Below, in pieces: positions 18,279 to 25,778 of a DNA stretch of 64,000 bases (positions within the stretch are counted from its first letter, which is position 1; every line of letters begins with the position of its first letter). A model generated the notes under the pieces. It worked only from the letters and a program-made list of their open reading frames with translations, searched no databases and had not been told where the DNA came from. Position numbers and translations under genes: made by a program. The stretch covers positions 1 through 64,000 of the forward strand of contig JADFXV010000007.1 of the NCBI GenBank assembly GCA_015233395.1, written 5' to 3'. The stretch comes from Desulfovibrionaceae bacterium (GTDB lineage Bacteria; Desulfobacterota; Desulfovibrionia; Desulfovibrionales; Desulfovibrionaceae).

Positions 18279-19430
18279 ATGAATAAAGCCGCACCGATCC
18301 TGTTCGCCCTGGTCCTGGCTCTGGCTTACGCCCTGGTCCCGGCCGGTCCCGTTAGGGCGGCCGAAAAAGAGGGAGCTCCCATGCAAAGCGGCGACACGGC
18401 TGCGGCGACCTTCGCCGGCGGATGCTTTTGGTGCGTCGAATCGGATTTCATGAAGGTTCCGGGCGTGATTTCCGTGGTTTCCGGCTACACCGGCGGCCAG
18501 GAAAAAAATCCGACCTACGAGCAGGTGAGCGCGCACCGCACCGGCCACCTGGAATCCGTCCAGGTGCATTACGATCCGGCCAAGGTCAGCTACGAGTATC
18601 TGCTCGACTACTTCTGGCGGCACATCGATCCCACCGACGACGGCGGCCAGTTCTGCGACCGGGGCGAACAGTACCGCTCGGCGATCTTTTACCAAGGCGA
18701 GGCGCAGCGCCTGGCGGCCGAAAAGTCCAAGGCCGAACTCGACAAGTCCGGCGTCCTGCATAAGCCGGTGACCACCACGATCAGGCCGCTTACGGTCTTC
18801 TACCCGGCCGAGGACTACCACCAGAACTACGCGGGGAAAAATCCCTTGCGCTATGAATATTACCGCTTCAGCTGCGGCCGCGACAAGACGGTCAAGGCGG
18901 TCTGGTCCGGCGCAAGCGAACCGCCCCCGCCAGTTGCGCCAGTTGCGCCCGGCGCGATTGGCGCGACTGGCGCGCCTTGGGTGACCGGATCGTACCGCAA
19001 ACCGCCCGAAAGCGAGCTGCGCAAGACGCTCACGCCCATGCAATTCGAGGTGACCCAGAAGGAAGGCACCGAGCCGCCCTTCAAGAACGAATACGATCAC
19101 AACCAACGGCCTGGTCTCTATGTGGATATTTTGACCGGCGAACCGCTCTTCTCCTCCACGGACAAGTTCGATTCCGGCACGGGCTGGCCGAGCTTCACCA
19201 GGCCTCTGGAACCGGGCAACATCGTGGAAAAGGAGGACCGCCACCTCTTTTCGACCCGCACCGAGATACGCAGCAAGCTGGGCGACAACCATATCGGCCA
19301 CGTCTTTCCGGACGGTCCGCCGCCGACCGGGCTGCGCTACTGCATGAATTCGGCCGCCCTGCGTTTCGTGCCCAAAGGGGATCTGGAAAAGGAAGGCTAC
19401 GGGAAGTATCTGACGCTGTTCGCCAAGTAG
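18279..19430 (+). CDS. msrAB: Exported methionine sulfoxide reductase MsrA-MsrB fusion
   Basis: The 383-residue protein has a signal peptide (about residues 1-27, ending VRAAE), an MsrA domain with GCFWC (catalytic Cys49), a collagen-like linker of Pro/Val/Ala/Gly repeats near residues 212-230, and an MsrB domain with GTGWPSF and [11 protein letters not shown] (catalytic Cys355). MsrA repairs S- and MsrB repairs R-methionine sulfoxide, so one polypeptide handles both in the periplasm. The MsrB part lacks the usual zinc-binding CxxC pair (YVDILTG in its place). A good promoter lies directly upstream. Confidence 0.95.
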   Translation: MNKAAPILFALVLALAYALVPAGPVRAAEKEGAPMQSGDTAAATFAGGCFWCVESDFMKVPGVISVVSGYTGGQEKNPTYEQVSAHRTGHLESVQVHYDPAKVSYEYLLDYFWRHIDPTDDGGQFCDRGEQYRSAIFYQGEAQRLAAEKSKAELDKSGVLHKPVTTTIRPLTVFYPAEDYHQNYAGKNPLRYEYYRFSCGRDKTVKAVWSGASEPPPPVAPVAPGAIGATGAPWVTGSYRKPPESELRKTLTPMQFEVTQKEGTEPPFKNEYDHNQRPGLYVDILTGEPLFSSTDKFDSGTGWPSFTRPLEPGNIVEKEDRHLFSTRTEIRSKLGDNHIGHVFPDGPPPTGLRYCMNSAALRFVPKGDLEKEGYGKYLTLFAK

Positions 19431-19490
19431 CCGGGGACCGGACGGATCGGCCTCTTCTTCGCGGCGCTCAATGCCGCCGCGAGGGCGGCG

Positions 19491-19976
19491 TCAATTCGCC
19501 TTTATGGTCAATACGCCCTTGCGGCCGGTGGCCGTGGTGGTCCAAATCGCCCGAATCGTTTTCCAGTCCGGCGAAATCTCGCCGCGATAGGAGCCTTCGG
19601 TCGCGAACTTGGGGTTGTCGCGCGTCCCCCGGGGCGACTTTTCCCACATCTCCACGGCCAGGGTCGCCGGGTCGATCACCAGTTCGACGGCGATGTTCGT
19701 GCGGAAATATTCCTCCACGTGCCGGCCCTCGCCCTCGGCCCAGATCAGGCCGCCCACGGCGCGCACGCTCGTCAGCTTGACGGCGACCTCGCTGCCCAAG
19801 ACGCGGTCGTTCCATTTGAACCCGCCCTCGAAGCGGCGCGGCAGCGCCGCGGCAGCTGCGGCCGCGCCGGTCTCATTGGCCGCATCGGGCGCATTGGGCG
19901 CGCCGGCCGCCGAGGTCCAGACGCACGCACAGCCAAGAAACGCCGCCAGGACGAGAAGCGAGCGGAATTTTTTCAT
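19491..19976 (-). CDS. Secreted hypothetical protein (161 aa)
   Basis: The protein starts MKKFRSLL, followed by a hydrophobic signal segment to about residue 24 and an Ala-rich spacer. The mature part (from residue 44) is a compact globular sequence with RTNIAVELVIDPATLAVEMWEK and a final strand-rich IRAIWTTTATGRKGVLTIKAN. I recognise no domain. It faces msrAB tail to tail, 60 nt apart. I chose ATG 19976 rather than an upstream start 11 codons earlier because the signal peptide begins here and AAAAAGG precedes it. Confidence 0.65.
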   Translation of the reverse strand: MKKFRSLLVLAAFLGCACVWTSAAGAPNAPDAANETGAAAAAAALPRRFEGGFKWNDRVLGSEVAVKLTSVRAVGGLIWAEGEGRHVEEYFRTNIAVELVIDPATLAVEMWEKSPRGTRDNPKFATEGSYRGEISPDWKTIRAIWTTTATGRKGVLTIKAN

Positions 19977-20469
19977 ACGTTGGCCTTTTTCGAGAGGTTG
20001 CGTGAGCACTGCGAACGCCGTGAAGCGCGATTATGCCCAATGCCGCGAAAAACTCAAGCTCCGCAATCAGGCTATGCGTGACGCGAATTTTCGGGAATGC
20101 CCGGATTCAATCTTCAGGGGTGCGGATGTTCCTGGCGGCCGCAAGCGCTTTTCGAGCCTACCCGGCGCCAGGTTCAACAACCGCGAACTGTGTTCCATAT
20201 GACAACATGGTCAAAGATGATCATTCCCTCAGTCTTTTACGGAAAATATGCAAGCCATCTTTCGCCAAATTGATTCTAACGATCTAAGAGACGGGTGATG
20301 TTCCGACTTTTGAGGTTGAGTGGCGCAAGAATGCGCCTGCATGAATTTTCATAAATGTCGTGGAGTCTTATCCCGCGCCGCGCTTTCCTTTTCTGCAATG
20401 GACTTTTCGGGTAGGTCTTCAAGCAACACCAAAAATCATCACGCTTTCAATGAACGAGGAGAAAACATC
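19977..20469. other. Gene-poor, lower-GC region with possible remnants
   Basis: About 490 nt without a convincing intact gene. A GTG-started frame at 20002-20202 (66 residues, Arg/Asn-rich) has no recognisable family. Further on, a 16-codon frame (20248-20298) followed in another frame by VPTFEVEWRKNA looks like decayed toxin-antitoxin-type sequence, but this is weak. Base composition drops relative to flanking genes. Confidence 0.3.
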
Positions 20470-20667
20470 ATGAAAAAAAGAGAACTCCGGGCAAAGGCCT
20501 AGCAGCTTGGCGTAAAAATCGGCAGCCGCGCCGGCACTGTGGAATTGGTTCGCACGATCCAACTCTCCGAAGGCTTCAATGACGGCTTCGGGCGCGGATT
20601 AGTCGACACATGCCAGGACAGCCCCCCTTTCTTTTTCCCATGGACGCGGCGGGCTCTGGCGGGGTAG
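20470..20667 (+). pseudogene. Small SAP-like protein with in-frame amber codon, probably decayed
   Basis: GAGGAG precedes ATG 20470, which opens MKKRELRAKA and then hits TAG at 20500-20502. Reading on in frame gives QLGVKIGSRAG, VELVRTIQLSEG and a further 30 codons to TAG at 20665. Start and middle match the pattern I know for small SAP/Rho-N-like proteins of deltaproteobacteria (MKK.ELR.KAK.LGIK...ELIRTIQ..EGN), where a Lys stands at the amber position. The family's C-terminal cysteine motif is degraded here: FDCFG has become NDGFG and the REDC end is lost. A single AAG-to-TAG change plus later drift explains it best. Confidence 0.6.
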
Positions 20668-20688
20668 GAAACCGTCACGGGGGTGAGC

Positions 20689-20982
20689 ATGCCGCGCAGC
20701 GTATTTGTGATGGGTTCCGGGGCACGGCGCGGCAAGTCCGTTTTTTCGCCCGGGCTGTCGCGGGCGGCGGTGGAAGCGGGCAAGCGGGTGGCGGCGCTGC
20801 GGCCCGTGATCGCCGATCCGTCCGGCGGCGCGCTTGACCCGGATTTAACCCCGGACGGTTGCCGGATGGCGGAGGATTTTTCCAATTTTTATGAATCTCT
20901 TCCCCGGGATGCCGTGCATTCAAGTTCTTTGCTCCGCACCGTGGCCATGGCCAAACATCTTTGCGATGCCGCAGGAATATAA
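20689..20982 (+). CDS. P-loop-like fragment (97 aa), possible gene remnant
   Basis: The N-terminus SVFVMGSGARRGKSVFSPGL and then GKRVAALRPVI resembles the opening of dethiobiotin synthetase or the N-terminal P-loop domain of phosphate acetyltransferase (GTDTGVGKT / ...RSGKS, then KRV.F.RP). The later part does not follow either family and stops far short of their usual lengths. I read it as a truncated relic or a small unrecognised protein. ATG 20689 is preceded by GGGGGTGAG. Confidence 0.35.
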   Translation: MPRSVFVMGSGARRGKSVFSPGLSRAAVEAGKRVAALRPVIADPSGGALDPDLTPDGCRMAEDFSNFYESLPRDAVHSSSLLRTVAMAKHLCDAAGI

Positions 20983-21165
20983 ATGCAACCCAAAAAAAGG
21001 CTTAAAGAAATTTCTTGTGGTCAATTGGAATCAAAAACTCCGAAAGATGTGAATATCGAGTTTCGCATCGACGATATTCGCTGGCTATCATGTCCAGCGC
21101 TGAATGCCTTAACTGGGGGAGGAACTGCGCAAACGGATTGGGAAATACTAATGGGAGAAGACTAA
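20983..21165 (+). CDS. Possible small protein (60 aa), unknown
   Basis: ATG 20983 directly follows the previous TAA, with AGGA 7 nt upstream, so translation is plausible. The 60-residue product is charged at the start, has KDVNIEFRIDDIRWLSCPALNAL in segments resembling a strand-helix unit, and ends in WEILMGED. No family is recognised. Base composition is lower in GC than neighbouring genes, which suggests transfer or decay. It ends 21 nt before the antiporter gene. Confidence 0.35.
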   Translation: MQPKKRLKEISCGQLESKTPKDVNIEFRIDDIRWLSCPALNALTGGGTAQTDWEILMGED

Positions 21166-21186
21166 ACAGTCTCCCGCGAGTTCGCC

Positions 21187-22443
21187 ATGAACATATTTAT
21201 TCATTCTCTCGCTGCCCTGCTTTTCGCCGTCGCCCTGGTCCACACCTTCTCCACCAAGCATTTCGAACGCCTGGCCCGGCGTGGCCCTGCCCATGCGGGC
21301 CTGTGGCGCCTTCTCGCCGAGGTCGAGGTTGTCTTCGGCTTTTGGGCGGCTGTCTTGATGCTTGCGATGTTCGCGTTTACCGGGCGCGACGAGACGATCG
21401 GCTACCTGCAGTCGCGCGATTTCACCCAGCCGATGTTCGTCTTCGCGATCATGGTCGTCGCCTGCACCCGGCCGGTTTTGCAGGCCGCCATGGTCTGCGT
21501 GCGCGCGGTGGCGAAGGTCTTGCCCATGCCGGCCCAGTGCTCCCATTTTTTCCTGCTGCTGTCCCTGGCGCCGCTTCTCGGCTCGCTGATCACCGGACCG
21601 GCGGCCATGACCCTGGCCGCCTTTGCCCTGCGCGACCGGTTCTTTACCGGCGAGTCCAGCGAGCGGCTGAAGTACGCCACGCTCGGCGCGCTCTTCGTCA
21701 ACATATCCATAGGAGGGGTGCTCACCACCTTTGCCTCGCCGCCGGTGCTCATGGTGGCCGGGACCTGGGGCTGGGACACCGGGTTTATGCTGGCCAACTT
21801 CGGCTGGAAGGCGATCCTGGCGGTCTTGGTCAACGCCCTGGGGGCGACCCTGCTTTTCCGTAAAGAGCTGTCCCGGCTGCCCGGGGAAAAGATCCTGGGC
21901 GAGGCCGAGTCCGCGCCCGCCGCATTAGTCATCGCCAACCTGATTTTTTTGCTGCTGCTGGTTGTTTTCGCCCAGTTCCCGGTGGTCTTTATGGGGCTAT
22001 TTCTGCTTTTTCTCGGCGTGGCCCAAGCCTATGAACGGAGCATGGGCGCCCTCATCCTGCGCGAGGGACTGTTGGTGGCCTGCTTTCTGGCCGGCTTGGT
22101 CGTGCTGGGAGGATTTCAGGAATGGTGGCTCAGGCCCGCCCTGCTCGGCATGAGCAGCAACGCGGTCTACTTCGGCGCGACCGCGCTGACCGCCGTGACC
22201 GACAATGCCGCCCTCACCTACCTGGCCTCGTTGGTTCAAGGGCTCAGCGCGGATTTCAAATACGCCCTGGTGGCCGGGGCGGTCACGGGCGGGGGATTGA
22301 CCATCATCGCCAATGCGCCCAATCCGGCCGGCATCGCCATCCTGAGAGGCTGTTTCGACGAGGGTTCGGTCAATCCGTTTGGCCTTTTGATCGCGGCTTT
22401 ACCGCCGACCATCATTGCCGGGTTGGCGTTCGGATATCTCTAA
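21187..22443 (+). CDS. Predicted Na+/H+ antiporter-type membrane protein
   Basis: The 418-residue protein has about eleven membrane spans. Polar signatures within them include SLITGPAAMTLAA, FVNISIGGVLTTFASPPVLM, TDNAALTYLASLVQG and GGLTIIANAPNPAG, the pattern of the DUF1504 / ion-transporter superfamily antiporters. The repeated Asn-Pro and Thr-Asp-Asn in-membrane motifs are those expected for cation exchange. It presumably exchanges cations across the inner membrane. It is monocistronic: a perfect hairpin follows 6 nt after the stop. Confidence 0.82.
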   Translation: MNIFIHSLAALLFAVALVHTFSTKHFERLARRGPAHAGLWRLLAEVEVVFGFWAAVLMLAMFAFTGRDETIGYLQSRDFTQPMFVFAIMVVACTRPVLQAAMVCVRAVAKVLPMPAQCSHFFLLLSLAPLLGSLITGPAAMTLAAFALRDRFFTGESSERLKYATLGALFVNISIGGVLTTFASPPVLMVAGTWGWDTGFMLANFGWKAILAVLVNALGATLLFRKELSRLPGEKILGEAESAPAALVIANLIFLLLLVVFAQFPVVFMGLFLLFLGVAQAYERSMGALILREGLLVACFLAGLVVLGGFQEWWLRPALLGMSSNAVYFGATALTAVTDNAALTYLASLVQGLSADFKYALVAGAVTGGGLTIIANAPNPAGIAILRGCFDEGSVNPFGLLIAALPPTIIAGLAFGYL

Positions 22444-22449
22444 CAGTCT

Positions 22450-22480
22450 GTTGAAAAACGCCGTCCTGGCGTTTTTCAAC
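22450..22480 (+). terminator. Hairpin after the antiporter gene
   Basis: Perfect 13-base arms GTTGAAAAACGCC and GGCGTTTTTCAAC flank GTCCT. It starts 6 nt after the stop codon. The T-rich right arm gives intrinsic-terminator character, although no long T run follows. Confidence 0.65.
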
Positions 22481-22565
22481 TTCGGACTGGCGAAAGTGAA
22501 TTTCGCCGACCCTCCCGGATTGCGGGCAAACGAGTTTTCCCGCAATCCGGCGCGCCGTCCCTGGC

Positions 22566-22599
22566 GCTTAGCAGCCCGTTTTCTGACGGGCTGCTAAGC
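22566..22599. repeat. Second perfect hairpin downstream of the antiporter
   Basis: Fourteen-base arms GCTTAGCAGCCCGT and ACGGGCTGCTAAGC flank TTTCTG. Together with the preceding hairpin it frames a 115-nt stretch (22450-22599) that contains no gene. The motif AGCAGCCCGTT...ACGGGCTGCT is commonly found near decayed insertion sequences, but no transposase remnant is visible. Confidence 0.5.
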
Positions 22600-22645
22600 A
22601 TCGGAAGGCATCCGCGCAAAAATTCGCGCATGGACGGTTTCATAA

Positions 22646-22775
22646 GTATTACTGGGAGCACAAAGTACCTTACTTTTTGCTCCCAGCGGCGGACGCCGCT
22701 TGGCCCCGCCCAAATCGAGGCCGTACTTATAAATGGGCGCACGGGAATGAAGACATTTTCTGCTCCCATTAATAA
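22646..22775 (-). repeat. Family C repeat, copy 2 (inverted)
   Basis: It reads ACTGGGAGCACAAAGTACC, TTACTTTTTGCTCCCAGCGG, GGACGCCGCTTGGCCCCGCC, then ATAAATGGGCGCACGGGAAT and ACATTTTCTGCTCCCATTAA. This is the reverse complement of the copy at 1638 with good agreement along its length. It separates the antiporter gene from the tRNA. Confidence 0.75.
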
Positions 22776-22776
22776 A

Positions 22777-22805
22777 AATCCGGCCCCCTTTCGGAAGCCG
22801 GATTG
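22777..22805 (-). terminator. Intrinsic terminator of tRNA-Ser
   Basis: On the minus strand AATCCGGCTTCC and its GGGGGCCGGATT partner flank GAAA, followed by TTTTATT. It starts 10 nt after the tRNA 3' end. Confidence 0.8.
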
Positions 22806-22814
22806 TGTTGGCAG

Positions 22815-22908
22815 TGGCGGAGAGGGAGGGATTCGAACCCTCGATCAGGTTTTAAGCCCGATACCCGCTTAGCAGGCGAGCGCCTTCGGCCGACTCGGCC
22901 ACCTCTCC
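22815..22908 (-). tRNA. tRNA-Ser(GCT)
   Basis: On the minus strand the molecule starts GGAGAGGTGGCCGAG, has the anticodon loop CTGCTAA (anticodon GCT, reading AGC/AGU), a long class II variable arm, the T arm GAGGGTTCGAATCCCTC, and the acceptor 3' strand CCTCTCC followed by G and an encoded CCA (22815-22817). All seven acceptor pairs form. A terminator follows directly. It is a single gene, not part of a tRNA cluster. Confidence 0.97.
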
Positions 22909-23029
22909 GCGATGAAGCCGCATATGCGGAACTTGGATTGATAAACAACCGGGGGCGGACATGTCAACCTAAGCGGAGCATTGCGGACGGCAGCCGCGCC
23001 GCCGCGTCAAGCCGCCCCGAAAAAAGTTT

Positions 23030-23290
23030 GGGGCTGTCCTGGCCAACAGGCGGCAATCCGTATCTTTCGTAATGTTATTAGACTGTTGAAGTTGTTTTTC
23101 TGCTTTATCTTAAAGCGGGGGCCGGGGGCGCCGGCCCCCTGGAAAAAAAAGAGTGGTTTTGGTTTTCTGCTTTCAAGTCTGAACGCGGCAACCCTTTGAA
23201 GAAGAAAGCCAGAACCACTGGTCTTTTTCCAAGGGGCTTCGCCCCCGGCCCCATAAAAGCGGAAAACGAATTCCTCAGTAGGACAGCCCC
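23030..23290 (+). repeat. Family A MITE-like element, complete copy 1 (261 bp)
   Basis: The ends are perfect inverted repeats GGGGCTGTCCT and AGGACAGCCCC (TTTGGGGCTGTCCT counting three flanking bases). Inside are nested stems: GGGGGCCGGGGGC with GCCCCCGGCCCC, and GTGGTTTTGGTTTTC with GAAAGCCAGAACCAC. No reading frame of note is present. Size, terminal repeats and multiple copies fit a miniature inverted-repeat element mobilised by an absent transposase. Confidence 0.8.
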
Positions 23291-23312
23291 AAAAGCATTT
23301 TGAAGGGGGTTT

Positions 23313-23344
23313 GGGGGCGCTTTTGTTCACAAAAGTTCCCCCCG
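23313..23344. repeat. Family B palindrome beside the HD-gene 3' end
   Basis: GGGGG-GC-CTTTTGT, TC, ACAAAAG-TT-CCCCCC pair with two mismatched spacers. It begins 13 nt beyond the stop of the HD-domain gene, which is read leftward, in the same position relative to a 3' end as the other family B copies. Confidence 0.65.
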
Positions 23345-23357
23345 ATTCTTCTCCCCT

Positions 23358-24611
23358 CTAGTCAAAATCCGCCAGCAGCGCGCCGATGTGCAGGGTGTCG
23401 TTGACCGCCTTGGAGGCGTACATGGTCTTGATGCGCCAGACCGCCTGTTGCAGCTGGCTTGAGGTGATGCCGTTTTGCAGGGTGACGAACGCCTCGATGA
23501 AAGCCGCCAGCGAATCGCAAATTTTCAAGAGCTCGCCGTCCTTGGGATCGAAGCGGTCGTGATTGTAGGGCCCAGCGATATCGGCCGGGGTGATTTTCGC
23601 GATTTTGCCGTCGACGATCACCGTGTCGGCGAATTCCGAGCCCACTTCCAGCCCCAGGTAGTAGGTAAGCCGCTGCGCCAGATCCGGGTAGTCCTTGGCG
23701 AGCGGGCCGAGGATCAGGCGAGAGAGGGCGATCTGCTCGTATTCCTGGATCAGGCCCTGCATGGGTTCGATGGATTGCTTGACCGGGGAGATGATGTCGC
23801 GGGTGAGCAGTTCGGGCAGGTCGTGGAACAGGCCCGCGAAAAAGCCGTTGACCAGCCTGGCGGAGCAGGCTTCGGCGGCCAGGCCGAGAAAGTAGGCGTA
23901 GGCGGCGACGAGGAACATGTGTCCGAGCACCGAGGTTTCCGGGATGCGCGGGGTCTGGGACCAGCGTTTCTGGAAGCGCAGTTGCCCGCAGATCTGACAG
24001 AAGCGGCCCAGGGTGTTTTTTTCGCCGGAGACGATGGCGTTTTTGAGTTCGCTCACGCCGGTCAGGCCCTCGTGTTTGGTCAGCCCGTCGCGGAAAGAGG
24101 ATTCGATTTCGAGCAGCTCCTCGTCCCAGGGGTTTTCCTGCTTGATGAGGTTGTATTCCCAGGTCGAGGCGTAGAGGTGGGCGGCGTCTAAGATGTCGCG
24201 CGCCAGGGATTTTTCGTCCGGGGACAAAAGATAGCGCGACAGCCGCTCCCAGAACTCCTTGCCCAGCGGCTGCAAGCGGGGCTCGAGTTCGCTGAGCACC
24301 CAGGAGGTCAGTTTGCGGAAGTGCTCCGGATTGGCCTTGATCTGATAGAAGATCGGCGGCTTGATGTCGGTGATGATCAGGCGGTAGAAATAGTCGAACA
24401 GCCCGCCCTCGATCACCTCGCGCTCCAGGCGCAGCCGGTCTTGCGGATTCATGTCCCGGCTGTTGAGCCGGGTCAAGGCCCAGGCGGTGAGCATCTTGTG
24501 GGCCTGCTTGTCCACCTCGACGAATTCCATGGAGCGGCGCTTGTCGTTCCAGCGCTTCATGAAAGAACCCTGGAAAATCAGCTGGAGTAAGCTCTTACGG
24601 ATGCTTGGCAT
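23358..24611 (-). CDS. HD-domain phosphohydrolase (YfbR-like)
   Basis: The 417-residue protein begins MPSIRKSLLQLIFQG and carries an HD fold in its second half: ETSVLGHMFLVAAYAY supplies the first His, GLFHDLPELLTRD the HD pair, and the later VDGKIAKITPADIAG a conserved Asp. The N-terminal 180 residues have no recognisable domain. YfbR-type HD enzymes dephosphorylate deoxynucleoside monophosphates; the extended N-terminus makes that specificity uncertain. ATG 24611 is chosen because the longer upstream frame is low-complexity antisense to the SDR gene. It is divergent from that gene. Confidence 0.8.
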   Translation of the reverse strand: MPSIRKSLLQLIFQGSFMKRWNDKRRSMEFVEVDKQAHKMLTAWALTRLNSRDMNPQDRLRLEREVIEGGLFDYFYRLIITDIKPPIFYQIKANPEHFRKLTSWVLSELEPRLQPLGKEFWERLSRYLLSPDEKSLARDILDAAHLYASTWEYNLIKQENPWDEELLEIESSFRDGLTKHEGLTGVSELKNAIVSGEKNTLGRFCQICGQLRFQKRWSQTPRIPETSVLGHMFLVAAYAYFLGLAAEACSARLVNGFFAGLFHDLPELLTRDIISPVKQSIEPMQGLIQEYEQIALSRLILGPLAKDYPDLAQRLTYYLGLEVGSEFADTVIVDGKIAKITPADIAGPYNHDRFDPKDGELLKICDSLAAFIEAFVTLQNGITSSQLQQAVWRIKTMYASKAVNDTLHIGALLADFD

Positions 24612-24734
24612 TTTGTTTGATCGCCGGTAATGGTTAGAGGTGAACGCGCGCGGCCGCCTAGCCGGTATGACACAGGCCGCGGCGCGCCACAAGCGTTCCG
24701 CAATACGCGCGCTTGGCCGCGAAAGGATACGGAT

Positions 24735-25664
24735 ATGCGCTTTGTCGTCGCCGGGGGCTCGGGCTTTATCGGCCGCGAGCTGACCAGGCTTTTGCTCGCC
24801 TCGGGCCACGAGGCGATCGTACTCGGCCGAACGCCCAGGCAGTCCGGCCAGTCCGGCCAGTCGGGGGACGCGCGGCTGCGTTTCGCCGTCTGGGACGGGG
24901 TGAACCAAGGCGAGTGGTCGTCCGCCGTGGACGGCGCGGACGCGGTCGTCAACCTGGCCGGGGCGGACATCGCCGGAAAACGCTGGACAGCGCGCTACAA
25001 GGAACTTTTGCTGCGCAGCCGGATCGATTCCACCCAGGCCCTGACCCGGGCGATCGAAGCGGCCGGCGTGAAACCGGGGGTCGTGATCCAGGGCTCGGCC
25101 GTGGGTTATTACGGCAACCTGGCCGAGCCGAGCGACGAGAGCGCGCCCCGGGGCGAGGGCTTTCTGGCCGAACTGGCCGGGCGCTGGGAAGAGGCCGGGG
25201 CAGGGGTGGAGAGTTTGGGAATCAGGCGCTGCGTCGTCCGCACCGGACTCGTGCTCGGCGCGGGCGGAATCTTGGCCCGGATGCTGCCCGCCTTTCGCCT
25301 TTACGCCGGAGCGGTGTTCGGTTCGGGCGCGCAGGGCTTTGCCTGGATCCATGTGGCCGACGAGGCGCGGGCCATTCTCTTTCTGGCGCAAAATTCCTCG
25401 GCCTCTGGCGCCTACAACCTGACCGCGCCGGAGGGCGTGGATTTGAACGCGTTCTGCGCCGCGCTCGGGGAGCGCCTGGGCCGGCCGGTGTATTTTCGCG
25501 CGCCGGCCTTCATGCTCAAGGCCCTGCTTGGCGAAATGGCCCGGGAACTTCTGCTCTCGGGCTGCCTGGCCAAGCCCGCGCGGCTGCTTGAAGCCGGTTT
25601 CGTCTTCCGGTTTGCGCGGCTGCGCGCCGCCCTGGCCGACCTTGTGCCCGCCCCGGGAGTTTGA
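24735..25664 (+). CDS. TIGR01777-type SDR epimerase (YfcH-like)
   Basis: The 309-residue protein has the nucleotide-binding GGSGFIGRELTRLL, the GADAVVNLAGADIAGKRW loop, QGSAVGYYG with the catalytic-type tyrosine, and the IHVADEARAILFL helix. The C-terminal helical tail matches DUF1731. These short-chain dehydrogenase-like proteins are nucleotide-sugar epimerase relatives of unproven function. A short in-frame repeat of Gln-Ser-Gly (three 9-nt units near 24840) lengthens a surface loop. ATG 24735 has GAAAGGA 7 nt upstream. Confidence 0.88.
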   Translation: MRFVVAGGSGFIGRELTRLLLASGHEAIVLGRTPRQSGQSGQSGDARLRFAVWDGVNQGEWSSAVDGADAVVNLAGADIAGKRWTARYKELLLRSRIDSTQALTRAIEAAGVKPGVVIQGSAVGYYGNLAEPSDESAPRGEGFLAELAGRWEEAGAGVESLGIRRCVVRTGLVLGAGGILARMLPAFRLYAGAVFGSGAQGFAWIHVADEARAILFLAQNSSASGAYNLTAPEGVDLNAFCAALGERLGRPVYFRAPAFMLKALLGEMARELLLSGCLAKPARLLEAGFVFRFARLRAALADLVPAPGV

Positions 25665-25778
25665 CGTGAAAACGCCGCTTGTCTTCGGGGCCGAAATCGC
25701 GTCATATTCCGGCGAGCGGGCGCAAGTCGCCCGGCATCCCGCGCAAAGACGCGCCATAACGAATCACCGAGCCGCACC

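Noticed and set aside
20470-20667. Pyrrolysine readthrough at the TAG of the SAP-like gene
   Set aside because: The codon replaces an ordinary Lys column and the cysteine end of the protein is degraded, so decay is simpler. No pyrrolysine genes are visible here.
22803-23072. Plus-strand frame across the tRNA
   Set aside because: It overlaps a well-formed tRNA-Ser on the other strand and has no family similarity.
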